A stretch of DNA of 55,312 nucleotides from an uncultured Clostridia bacterium. Its GTDB lineage: Bacteria > Bacillota > Clostridia > Christensenellales > Borkfalkiaceae. A program made the position numbers and the translations under genes. Shown one piece after another: positions 35,325 through 43,723 of the stretch (position 1 is the first letter of the stretch; the number at the start of each line of letters is the position of its first letter). The stretch covers positions 1-55,312 of the forward strand of contig CANQOT010000010.1 in NCBI GenBank assembly GCA_947625555.1. The letters are read 5' to 3'. Below the pieces are notes generated by a model. That model had not been told where the DNA came from, made no database searches, and worked only from the letters and a program-made list of their open reading frames with translations.

Positions 35325-38300
35325 TCAAGCAAGCGTGATCCTGTCGGAGACGGACCGCACAAACACGCCCTTCTCTTCGCCGTAGGAGATACAGTCGCGG
35401 AGGAACACGAGGGATCGCTCCGTCGGGCGGATCTCGCGGAACACCCCCGAGACGACGGCGGCGACTTCGTCCATATACAGGGCGACCCGATCTTCGAGCG
35501 CGCCCTTCACGAGGGAGACGACCTCGTAGACGGTGAAGTCCTCCTCGTTCTTGCGTACGGCCGGGGCGTCGCCTTCGACGCGGAACCTTCCGAGCTGGAT
35601 CGCACGCGGGGTGCGGTAGAAGTAATCCACCCCCATCGCCCTGTCGCGGTTGAACCCGCACGAGTCGATGAGCGAATCGAGGCGGGCTTCCACCTTGGAG
35701 CCGCTGCGCTCGATGCCGAAGCTCTGCAAACAGCGCTTGCGGAGGAAGGCGCGGGAGATGGGCTCTTCGCTCGCCACGATCTCTTTGAGCCTTGCGACGA
35801 TGGCGGCGTCGTGTTCCCCTCCCGTGACAAAGACCGACGTCTCGCTGGCCGTCGTCTTGACGGGTTTATAGGGCCGCTTGTACTTCGTCAGCCATGCGTC
35901 GCCCCGCTTTTCGCCCCCCGTGAGGCGGTCCAACACGTCCTTGATGCGTTTGAGCTCGCGCTTGGGGTTGTTGTAATAGTTGACGGTATTGAGGCGGAGA
36001 ATGTTCCAATTTCCGCGCTTCAACGTCTGCACCTGCAAGATATTGCGGTCCTTGACGGAGAAGCCGTTGTTGCCGTCGCAGAGGATGCCGAGCACGAAGC
36101 GGTGCTTGTTGCGCGGGTCGACGACGGCGACGTCCACCTTGAAATCGGAGGCGCCCACGTCGTAGCGGCAATCGTAGCCGTAGGCGGAGAGCTCCGCGGC
36201 GATATATTTCCCGATGCCCGCCCCGCGGCGCACGGTATCCGAACGCACGGCGAGCGTCGTGCGGCCCTTTTCCGCAAATTCGAGGAAGGCTTTGAGCCCC
36301 GCGACGCCCTTCGAGGACGTCTTGTTGAGGTCGATCATGGCCGAGGTCATCGTCGAGAAAACGAGCATCTCTTCCCTCGCACGGGAGACGGCGACGTTGA
36401 GGCGGCGCCACCCGCCCGCTTGGTTGAGGGGGCCGAAGTTGAGCGAGACGCGGCCGAGGCGGTCGGGCCCGTAGCAGACGGAGAAGAGGATGACGTCGCG
36501 TTCGTCGCCCTGCACGTTTTCGAGGTTCTTGACAAAGACGGGCTCCTCGCGCTCGTAGGCGACCCCGTCGAGTTTGAGGCGAACGATCTCCTTGGTGAGG
36601 AGCTTTTCGATATCCTCCTGCTGAGCGCTCGAAAAGGTGACGATACCCATGCTCGAACGGGAGAGAACGGGGTCGGAGAGGCGGCGGATCACTTCGGCGA
36701 CGAGAGCCTCCGTCTCGGCGCGGTTGCGCTTGGTAAAGCCCCTGTCGTACGTCCCGTCCACGCGGATGAGGCGCACCTTGCTCTCCAAAGCGTCGGGCGA
36801 AGGGAAGGTGCACAAACGGTTATCGTAATACATGCCGTTGGAGAAGGCGATGAGGCTCTCGTGCTTGCTGCGGTAGTGCCAAACGAGGTGCCGCTCGGGC
36901 ATGCCGAGGGCGAGACAGTCGTCGAGAATGCTTTCGAGGTCCTCGTTTTCGAGGTCGTCCTCGTCGGTGTACGTCGAATGGAAGAAGGTGGTCGGCGGGA
37001 GCTGTTTGGGGTCGCCCACGACGACGGCGGCCTTTGCCCGCGCGATCGCCCCGACGGCCTCCGCCGTGGACATCTGCGAGGCCTCGTCGAAGATGACGAG
37101 GTCGTATTGGTCGGCCACGGGTTGCAGATATTGCGCCACCGTAATGGGGCTCATAAGGAGGCAGGGGCAGAGGACGGAAGCGAGCGTGGGGATCTCGGCG
37201 AGCATGGTGCGGATGCCCGATCCGCGCAGGTTGCTGCGCGCAAAGCGGGTGAAGGAGGCAAGTTCCAGCGCGAGGCTCCCCTCTTCGTCCTCGGAGGGAA
37301 GGCGGGAGATGAGCGTATCGCGCAGAACGGCCCGCGTGATCTTGCCGTATTCCTCCCATGCGAGGCGGAATTTTTCGACGGTATCTTCGAGCGTGCCCAC
37401 CGTCATGCGGGAGAGGGCGGCGTCCTGCGGGATGGTGATCTCGAGGAAGTTCTTATAGACGTTCTTCTCGAAGCCCGCGAGCACGTTCTCCACTTTGAGG
37501 CGGCCGCTTTCGAGGGAATCGGAGATGAAGGTGAGGCCGAGCGCGGCGAGCTTTTTGGCCGTCGCGCGGTACATGCACCAGTTGGGGAGCATGTCGACGT
37601 TGTCGATGAGGGCGGAGGCCTTGACGTAGAAGTAATCGAGCGCGTCCTCCCCCTTCACCTTTTCGCGGCTGCCCCGCGTGATCTTCATGAAGCTGTCCTC
37701 GGCCGCAAAGTAGGCGTCGAGCGCCTTCAAGAAGCCTTCGAGCACAGGCATGGTATAGCCGTTTGCCGCGCGGATGCACATGCCGTTGAAGGCGTCGGCA
37801 TTGAAATCGAGGAAAGCCTCGCCCGCGAGCGTATGCAGGCGGTAGAGCAATTCGAGGAACTCCCCGCGCCGCTTGAACACGATGCGGCCCGCGCGGTCGG
37901 TAAAGTTCTCGGCAAGTTTCGTATTGCCGCAGATGCGGCGCGTCGCGCCGTCGATATCGACGAGGGTCTGCAAATATTTGGGCGCATCTTCCTCGTCGAG
38001 CTCGTGCAGGGCGACCTTCGAGAGCCGCTTGAAGGCGGCCTTGGCAGCCTTGGAACAGCGCCAGTCCCCGCCGCTTTCGAGGAGCTTTGCGATCTCCGCC
38101 GCGTCGTCGGTATCGACAAGGGAGCGGAAATGTTTGAAGTAATAGGCAAGGCAGGTATCCAGCCTGCGGTTGGCGTTGTAGAAGAGGTAGAACGCCCCCT
38201 CGTCCTGCCCCGCAAAGTACTTCTTGCAATCGCCCGAAACGAGGATCTTCGCGATCTCGGAGAGGGCGGCGAGCTTCTTTTTGGTGAGCGTGGACACGCG

Positions 38301-40919
38301 CTGGCGGTAAAATTCCAAAAAGAGCGCGAGGTAGGAACGCAGGTGCTTGATCTCGGTGAGGACGACTTCCGAGGCGCAGAGAATGCGGTCGCGCACTTCC
38401 TGCGAAAACTCGGTGAGGTTGACGTTTTCGAAGGGAGAATTGCACACCCCCCCGCACTCTTTGGCCGCCGCCGCGGCGGTGAGGATCATCGTCTTGCACT
38501 CGGAGAGCTTCTGCTCTGTGAGGGTATCGTAGAAGGCCGTCTCGATATCGAGGATATCGGGCGCGGATCTGTTTTCGAGATAGCCGAGGACGGCGCCGTA
38601 GACCGAGATGCCGAGGCGGCGCTTCCTATGCAGGGCCTCCATGGGCTCTTTGAGCTCCTCGCGGAGGGCGATGAGCTCCTTCGTCCGCTCGCCGAAGGAG
38701 GCGTCCTTCCCCTTGCCGGCGAGGGAGAGCGTCTCTTCCAAACGGCGCAAAACGTCGGATTTATCCGTCTTGTTGGAATGCAGTTCGAGGCAGAAATCCC
38801 CGATGCCGATCGCATCGAGACGCTTTTTGACGACGTCGAGCGCGGCCTTCTTTTCGGCGACGAAGATGACGCGTTTGCCTTGCATGAGGGCGCCCGCGAT
38901 GATGTTCGTAATGGTCTGGCTCTTGCCCGTTCCGGGAGGGCCGTAGAGCACGAACGAGGCACCCGTGCCCGCAAGCGCGATAGCGGAAAACTGCGAACTG
39001 TCGGCGGGAAGGGGCAGAAGGACCTCCTCGGGATCGGCGTCGTCCTCCTCGGCCGTCGAGGACATCTTGCGGCGTTCGGACTTCCCCGCAAGGAGGGCCG
39101 CCACGTTCTCGTTCTTTTTGAGATCGTCGATGTGGGCGCGGATATCATTCCAGAGCAAGAACCGCTGGAAGGAGAAGGCCGCGATGTAGACGTCCTCCAC
39201 GACGTCCCACCCCTTCATGGTCGCCGTCTCGGCGCGCACCATTGCGAGGATCTCGGAGATCTTCAAGGCGGAGACGTCGCCGCCCAGCCCGCGGATATCG
39301 ATGTTGAACTCCTGCTTCAAAAATTCGAGGAGGGTCGCGTTGACGAAGAACCCTTCTTCCCCCGCCGTGAGCGAGAAGTCCTCGTTGCCCTTTGCGCGCG
39401 AGATCCCGACGGGCACGAGCACGAGGGGAGCATACTTGGGCATGCCGTCCTCGCGGCTCACATATTTGAGGAAGCCGAGCGCCATGTACAGGATCTTCGC
39501 GCCCGCCTCTTCGCCCGCTTCACGGTTGCGGCGGATGAGCTTTATCGCCGTCTCTGCGGCCGTTTTCTGCTGTTCGAGCATGCGCAAAACGCCCTTTTGC
39601 TGTTCGAGGGTGATGAGCGCCTTCTTCTGCGGCGTGCGTTCGGCCCCGAACTTCGCCTCTTCGCCCCCCGCTTTGAGCTTCATGCTCCCCTCTTCCATGA
39701 GGCGGGAATAGAGGAAGTCGCAATCGGCCGAAGAGATGTGCAGGGCGTTCTTGCCCGTAAAAACGAGCAGGGCGTTCTTGCCCGTCAGGTCCAAAAGCCG
39801 CCGCTCCCACTGCTTGTTCTTGGGCTGTTTGCCGTCGAGCTTCAACCCCTTGAATACGGGCAGAGGCTTGGGGGAACCGTCCTCCTCCTCGCCCTCGAAT
39901 ACCTCGTAACCTTTGAGCCCCTTGCCGCGCATCGAACAGGGCAGGATCCCCCCCATACGGCAGCGTTTAACATCGACAAAGCACTCGAAGTAGTTTTCTT
40001 TGAGTTTTGCGCGGAAGTGATGTTCGGAGGGCGTGAAGAGGGCGTTGCTCTCTACGAAGAGATCGGCGGCATCGAAAAAGCTCAAATTGTTGATGCCGTC
40101 GGAGACATATTTGGAGATGATGTCGCCGTCATCGGTGACGGGGTCGAGAAAACAGGTATCGTAGAGCCAGACGCCCACGCCGACATGCCCCTTCCCGAGG
40201 GCGAGCACGGGGTGCAGCCCCGCCGCTTCGAGACAGCTCGCCGCAAGGACGGCAAGCTCGAACACGGTCGCCGTGCGCGTTTTGAGGACGGACCCCTCGC
40301 GCGCGGCCGCAACGGGCCCGGTAAGATCGCAGGGCTCCTGCGAGATTCCGTAGGCCTTGACGGAAGCATAGACGGCGGCCGCGATCTGCCGCACGGCGTT
40401 CTTATCCGTGCCCGCATAGCCGTAAAATTCGGCGTCCGCCTTCCACTTTTTCAGCCGCCTTCCCGCATCCGCCAAGACGACGGCACAATCGGAAAGGCGC
40501 GGGCGGACGAAGGATGCGACGCGCTCAGCATTGCCCGAAAGCCCCTCCCATACGTCGAAGGGAAGGACGGTGATCGGGGCGGACGCCGCGGCGACTTCCT
40601 TGCCGTCGTGGCGGGCGGAAACACTGACCGTGACCGTCTTGACCTCGTCGTTCTCGGCGAGGAAGAGGGGCGAAAAGATGCCGCTCTGTTCGATGCGCAC
40701 CGTGCTCTCGAAGGGCACTTCGACGCTCCGTTCGAAGGGCAGCAGGAGACCGCCCTCGCACGCCCACGAGACGGTGAGCGTGAGCGCTTCCTCGAAGGTG
40801 CTCTTCACGCGGATGAGCGCGGGCGTTTGAAGGAGATAGTCGATGTATCCGACAAACTTCGGGAATCGCAGGTCGAGTGAAACTTTTTCTTCGATGTGAA
40901 CTTTTTTCTTTGCAGCCAT
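35325..40919 (-). CDS. DUF4011-type SF1 helicase with C-terminal nuclease-like domain
   Basis: 1,864 residues. The N-terminal part has a transglutaminase-like segment (ATVFELAVLAASCLEAAGLH, GHVGVGVWL) typical of DUF4011 helicases. Walker A is GPPGTGKSQTITN (about 655) and motif II is VIFDEASQMS with GDPKQLPPTTFF. Later motifs include TFSSAQQEDIEKLL, VQGDERDVILFSVCYGPD and RLNVAVSRAREEMLVFS. About residues 1,560-1,680 match the MTES_1575/Vsr-like endonuclease fold (YRYDVGASDFKVDVAVVD-like segment, then GILCDG, DRN, LRLNTVNYYNNP), and a DUF3320-like tail follows. In relatives the motif reads IECDG; here Glu is Leu. Such proteins are often linked to phage defence and act on DNA or RNA. The gene is monocistronic. 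Confidence 0.88.
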   Translation of the reverse strand: MAAKKKVHIEEKVSLDLRFPKFVGYIDYLLQTPALIRVKSTFEEALTLTVSWACEGGLLLPFERSVEVPFESTVRIEQSGIFSPLFLAENDEVKTVTVSVSARHDGKEVAAASAPITVLPFDVWEGLSGNAERVASFVRPRLSDCAVVLADAGRRLKKWKADAEFYGYAGTDKNAVRQIAAAVYASVKAYGISQEPCDLTGPVAAAREGSVLKTRTATVFELAVLAASCLEAAGLHPVLALGKGHVGVGVWLYDTCFLDPVTDDGDIISKYVSDGINNLSFFDAADLFVESNALFTPSEHHFRAKLKENYFECFVDVKRCRMGGILPCSMRGKGLKGYEVFEGEEEDGSPKPLPVFKGLKLDGKQPKNKQWERRLLDLTGKNALLVFTGKNALHISSADCDFLYSRLMEEGSMKLKAGGEEAKFGAERTPQKKALITLEQQKGVLRMLEQQKTAAETAIKLIRRNREAGEEAGAKILYMALGFLKYVSREDGMPKYAPLVLVPVGISRAKGNEDFSLTAGEEGFFVNATLLEFLKQEFNIDIRGLGGDVSALKISEILAMVRAETATMKGWDVVEDVYIAAFSFQRFLLWNDIRAHIDDLKKNENVAALLAGKSERRKMSSTAEEDDADPEEVLLPLPADSSQFSAIALAGTGASFVLYGPPGTGKSQTITNIIAGALMQGKRVIFVAEKKAALDVVKKRLDAIGIGDFCLELHSNKTDKSDVLRRLEETLSLAGKGKDASFGERTKELIALREELKEPMEALHRKRRLGISVYGAVLGYLENRSAPDILDIETAFYDTLTEQKLSECKTMILTAAAAAKECGGVCNSPFENVNLTEFSQEVRDRILCASEVVLTEIKHLRSYLALFLEFYRQRVSTLTKKKLAALSEIAKILVSGDCKKYFAGQDEGAFYLFYNANRRLDTCLAYYFKHFRSLVDTDDAAEIAKLLESGGDWRCSKAAKAAFKRLSKVALHELDEEDAPKYLQTLVDIDGATRRICGNTKLAENFTDRAGRIVFKRRGEFLELLYRLHTLAGEAFLDFNADAFNGMCIRAANGYTMPVLEGFLKALDAYFAAEDSFMKITRGSREKVKGEDALDYFYVKASALIDNVDMLPNWCMYRATAKKLAALGLTFISDSLESGRLKVENVLAGFEKNVYKNFLEITIPQDAALSRMTVGTLEDTVEKFRLAWEEYGKITRAVLRDTLISRLPSEDEEGSLALELASFTRFARSNLRGSGIRTMLAEIPTLASVLCPCLLMSPITVAQYLQPVADQYDLVIFDEASQMSTAEAVGAIARAKAAVVVGDPKQLPPTTFFHSTYTDEDDLENEDLESILDDCLALGMPERHLVWHYRSKHESLIAFSNGMYYDNRLCTFPSPDALESKVRLIRVDGTYDRGFTKRNRAETEALVAEVIRRLSDPVLSRSSMGIVTFSSAQQEDIEKLLTKEIVRLKLDGVAYEREEPVFVKNLENVQGDERDVILFSVCYGPDRLGRVSLNFGPLNQAGGWRRLNVAVSRAREEMLVFSTMTSAMIDLNKTSSKGVAGLKAFLEFAEKGRTTLAVRSDTVRRGAGIGKYIAAELSAYGYDCRYDVGASDFKVDVAVVDPRNKHRFVLGILCDGNNGFSVKDRNILQVQTLKRGNWNILRLNTVNYYNNPKRELKRIKDVLDRLTGGEKRGDAWLTKYKRPYKPVKTTASETSVFVTGGEHDAAIVARLKEIVASEEPISRAFLRKRCLQSFGIERSGSKVEARLDSLIDSCGFNRDRAMGVDYFYRTPRAIQLGRFRVEGDAPAVRKNEEDFTVYEVVSLVKGALEDRVALYMDEVAAVVSGVFREIRPTERSLVFLRDCISYGEEKGVFVRSVSDRITLA

Positions 40920-40929
40920 GATGTCCTCT

Positions 40930-40945
40930 CCCGCATTTTTGCGGG
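40930..40945 (-). promoter_or_regulatory. leader hairpin overlapping the helicase ribosome site
   Basis: CCCGCA / TGCGGG inverted repeat in the 5' leader. On the minus strand its right arm GCGGG runs straight into the GGGAGAGG ribosome site, 10 nt before the ATG at 40919, so folding may reduce translation. Confidence 0.5.
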
Positions 40946-40970
40946 TTGATTATGAAGTACGTTTGGCGTT

Positions 40971-40999
40971 ATTATACCATTTCCGCGCGCGAAAAGCAA
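40971..40999 (-). promoter_or_regulatory. promoter of the helicase gene
   Basis: On the minus strand, TTGCTT (40999-40994), 17 bp, TATAAT (40976-40971). Confidence 0.72.
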
Positions 41000-41058
41000 C
41001 GCTTGCACCCCCACCCGCAAAAAATTTTTCTCCTCCGCCCCGTCCTCATTCCGAACCC

Positions 41059-41192
41059 GCGAAGCGGGTGAGTGAATCTTTCCCCCGCTGTCATACCGAG
41101 CCGAAGGCGAGTGTATCCCCTAATACGTAGTCCGCAAGCCTTCCCCCCAAGGGGGGGGGAAGCCTTGCGCAAGATTCACTTGCCCGCTTCGC
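41059..41192. repeat. 134-bp MITE-like dispersed repeat, copy 2
   Basis: It is bounded by 22-bp terminal inverted repeats (41059-41080 and 41171-41192; GCGAAGCGGG, then AGTGAATCTT) with only 2 mismatches. Inside lies a CCTTCCCCCCAAGGGGGGG palindrome and modules shared in inverted order with 6640-6800. No open frame of interest. The rest of 40920-41296 holds the helicase promoter and the mgtC terminator. Confidence 0.8.
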
Positions 41193-41201
41193 AGCATAGG
41201 A

Positions 41202-41225
41202 AAAGCGGGCGAGAACGCCCGCTTT
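41202..41225 (-). terminator. terminator of the antiporter-mgtC operon
   Basis: A perfect 10-bp stem, AAAGCGGGCG / CGCCCGCTTT, with a 4-nt loop, 72 bp after the mgtC stop. Confidence 0.85.
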
Positions 41226-41296
41226 CACATTATATCGCATTTTCATTTGTTCGGGAATAGTTTTACAGGACGGGGCACAAAAGCCCCCTTTGCCCG

Positions 41297-42019
41297 TCAG
41301 ATCTCTTCGATATAGGTGACGCAATCGAGGGCGGAGAGCGCCTGAATGAGCTCGGCATGCGTCTTTTTGCGCAGTTCCTTATCCACGATCGTCATCGAGA
41401 CGGTGTACACGCCGAGGCCCGAATTGGCATAGGCGGGGTTGATCTCGATATCGTCGATTTTGAGGCCGAACTCGCGGATGGTCGCCGTAAATTCCTGCAA
41501 GAGGTTGCGCCCTTTGAGTTCGAGGTGCACTTCGAAGTGGTTGGAGTGCGCCTTGTTGAATTTTTCGAGATGGGTGAAGAGGGTGAGGCAGAGCATGAGC
41601 ACGGCGTATGCAATAAGGGCCACGGTGTAGAGGCCGAGGCCGAGCACCACGCCGATGATCGCCGTACCCCAAAGGCCGACGGACGTCGTGAGCCCTTTGA
41701 GCTGGTTCTTGGAGCTGAACAAGATGGTATTCGCGCCGATGATGGCGACGCCGATGATGGTCGCGGCCGAGAGGAAGGGAAAGCTCACGTTGCACGCCAA
41801 AATGAGATAGAGGTCGGCAATGGAGACTGCGGTGGAAGCGAGCCCCACCACGATGAACGTCCTCAATCCCGCGGCATGGCGGTTGCGGGCGCGTTCGCAC
41901 CCGAGAACGGTCGTAAAGATGAGGATGACCGCGATCTTAAAGACGATCGACCAAATGCCGATCCCCTGCGACCATTCCCCCATCAGATCTGCGAGCCAAT
42001 CGCTCGTGATGATATCCAT
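41297..42019 (-). CDS. MgtC/SapB-family membrane protein
   Basis: 240 residues. About five transmembrane helices occupy residues 20-145, with the family signature GCERARNRHAAGLRTF and ATIIGVAIIGANTILF. A soluble C-terminal ACT-like domain follows (HFEVHLELKGRNLL, VYTVSMTIVDKELR). MgtC proteins adjust magnesium stress, ATP synthase activity or phosphate balance; the exact role here is open. It begins 3 bp after the antiporter stop, so the two form an operon, consistent with joint ion homeostasis. The ATG follows AGGAGGTAGC. Confidence 0.9.
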   Translation of the reverse strand: MDIITSDWLADLMGEWSQGIGIWSIVFKIAVILIFTTVLGCERARNRHAAGLRTFIVVGLASTAVSIADLYLILACNVSFPFLSAATIIGVAIIGANTILFSSKNQLKGLTTSVGLWGTAIIGVVLGLGLYTVALIAYAVLMLCLTLFTHLEKFNKAHSNHFEVHLELKGRNLLQEFTATIREFGLKIDDIEINPAYANSGLGVYTVSMTIVDKELRKKTHAELIQALSALDCVTYIEEI

Positions 42020-42022
42020 TTG

Positions 42023-43492
42023 CTACCTCCTGTTTTTGAATTTCCGGCGCATATAGTCCGACGTCATTTCGCTCTCCGTCTCGTCGGCGGCGTCGAGAAA
42101 GGCCGCTTCCTCGGGAGAACGCGCATAGCGCTTCTTTTCGAGTTCCCTCTCGATTTCGAGGAGCCTCGCTTCGAGCGTCGCGACCTCGGTGGAGACCCCC
42201 TCCGTCGAGACGGGCGGCGAAGTCTTGAGCTCCTCCTTTTCCCCTTCGGCCGCCTCGGCCTTGGCGCCGTAGGAACCCGAAAGGTAGAGCGAGAGCTTTG
42301 CGAGGGCGGGGCCGATGAGCTCGTATAAGATGCTCGACGAGAGGATGATGGTCTGCAATGTGCTGCCCATATCGCCCCCCAGGATGCGGGCGGCCATCGC
42401 GGCGAGGCCGATCGCCACCCCCGCCTGCGGGACGAGGGCGAGGCCGAGACAGTTCCGCACCTTCCTTGGCTGTTTTGTGACGAGGCAGCCGAGGAATGCG
42501 CCCAAATACTTCCCCCCGATGCGCACGGCGAAATAGAGCACGCCCACGACGATGAGGGGCACGACGCCCACCATGGTATGCACGTCGAAGAGGGCGTCGA
42601 GGCGGAAATCGAGCCCCGACTTCACAAAGAAGAGAAGGAGAATGGGCGGCGAGAAATAGTTGAGCTGTTTGAAGAGCTTCTCGTCGTCCGTCGAATTGAT
42701 GTAGACGGTGCCCATCGCCATGCAACCGAGCAGGGGCGAGACCTCGACCGCCGCCCCGACACCGCAAATGACGAAGAGGAAGGCGATCGCCACGATGAGG
42801 CGGTTATCCGTCGAGTGCCGCTTCATCAAAAATTTGAGGGCGAACCCGAGCAGGATCCCGATGCCGATAAGGGCGAGGTTCCACGCAATGGGAAGGAGAA
42901 TGGTCTCGGCGGAGACGGCGCTCCCGAGCGTCCCCAAAGAGACGGAGACGGCCACGGAGAAGGCGACGAGGCTGACGACGTCGTCGAGGGCGACGACGGT
43001 GAGAAGGGTATCCACGAAGTGCCCGCGCGCCTTGGTCTGACGGATGGTCATGAGCGTCGAGGCGGGCGCCGTCGCCGAAGCGAGGGCCGCGAGGATCATC
43101 GAAAACGCAAAGTTAAGGCGCAGGATGAAGAAGGTGAGCACGAACACGACGACGGACGCGAGGAGCGCCTCGAAGAGGGTGATGACGACGACCTTCTTCC
43201 CGTTCTTTTTCAAAACGGACAGACGGAAATATTCCCCCACGCTGAATGCGATGAAGGCGAGCGCAATATCCGAGATGAACCCCATGCCTGCGGAGATCTC
43301 CTGCGGAACGAAGTCCAGACAATAGGGACCTATGACGATGCCCGCAAGGATATATCCCGTTACATTGGGTAGACGTAATAGTTTTGTGATGCGCGTGAAC
43401 AGGAAGCCCACAATGAGCATGAGCGCGACGGATATGATGACCGCCGCGACGCTCGTGGGCCCGCCCAACTGTGCATAGAGACCGTCAAGCAC
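42023..43492 (-). CDS. CPA2-family cation/proton antiporter
   Basis: 489 residues with a GTG start at 43492 after GGAGAG. About twelve transmembrane helices are visible. Family motifs include LLRLPNVTGYILAGIVIGP, SATAPASTLMTIRQTKARG and VVALDDVVSL, with the paired acidic residues of the ion site, and a later LALVPQAGVAIGLA. The last 75 residues are charged and cytoplasmic (EVATLEARLLEIERELEKKR, a predicted short coiled coil) and may regulate transport. It exchanges Na+ or K+ for H+. It is transcribed from its own promoter together with the mgtC-like gene. Confidence 0.93.
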   Translation of the reverse strand: MLDGLYAQLGGPTSVAAVIISVALMLIVGFLFTRITKLLRLPNVTGYILAGIVIGPYCLDFVPQEISAGMGFISDIALAFIAFSVGEYFRLSVLKKNGKKVVVITLFEALLASVVVFVLTFFILRLNFAFSMILAALASATAPASTLMTIRQTKARGHFVDTLLTVVALDDVVSLVAFSVAVSVSLGTLGSAVSAETILLPIAWNLALIGIGILLGFALKFLMKRHSTDNRLIVAIAFLFVICGVGAAVEVSPLLGCMAMGTVYINSTDDEKLFKQLNYFSPPILLLFFVKSGLDFRLDALFDVHTMVGVVPLIVVGVLYFAVRIGGKYLGAFLGCLVTKQPRKVRNCLGLALVPQAGVAIGLAAMAARILGGDMGSTLQTIILSSSILYELIGPALAKLSLYLSGSYGAKAEAAEGEKEELKTSPPVSTEGVSTEVATLEARLLEIERELEKKRYARSPEEAAFLDAADETESEMTSDYMRRKFKNRR

Positions 43493-43589
43493 GATTTCTC
43501 TCCGCGATGCGATTTTCCCCCGCCCTCTCTGCGGCGGACGCCGAGGGAGCAGCTCCCCTCTTTTCGCTCCCGCCCGAAAGGGTGTTATT

Positions 43590-43618
43590 ATTCTACTCTA
43601 TGGTTTTTGAAATGTCAA
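43590..43618 (-). promoter_or_regulatory. promoter of the antiporter-mgtC operon
   Basis: On the minus strand, TTGACA (43618-43613), 17 bp, TAGAAT (43595-43590). Confidence 0.82.
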
Positions 43619-43650
43619 GACCGCTTTTGGATTTTTGTTGCATTTTTCAC

Positions 43651-43683
43651 AAAAATCCGCCGATTTTCGTAGAAAACCGACGG
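43651..43683 (-). terminator. terminator of giant lipoprotein 3
   Basis: On the minus strand, CCGTCGGTTTTC and GAAAATCGGCGG pair with two G-U pairs and a 3-nt loop, followed by ATTTTTG. An outer CACAA / TTGTG pair extends the stem. Confidence 0.75.
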
Positions 43684-43723
43684 ATCTTGTGTGATCTTCA
43701 TTGCGCGTTTTCGCACAGTTTTG

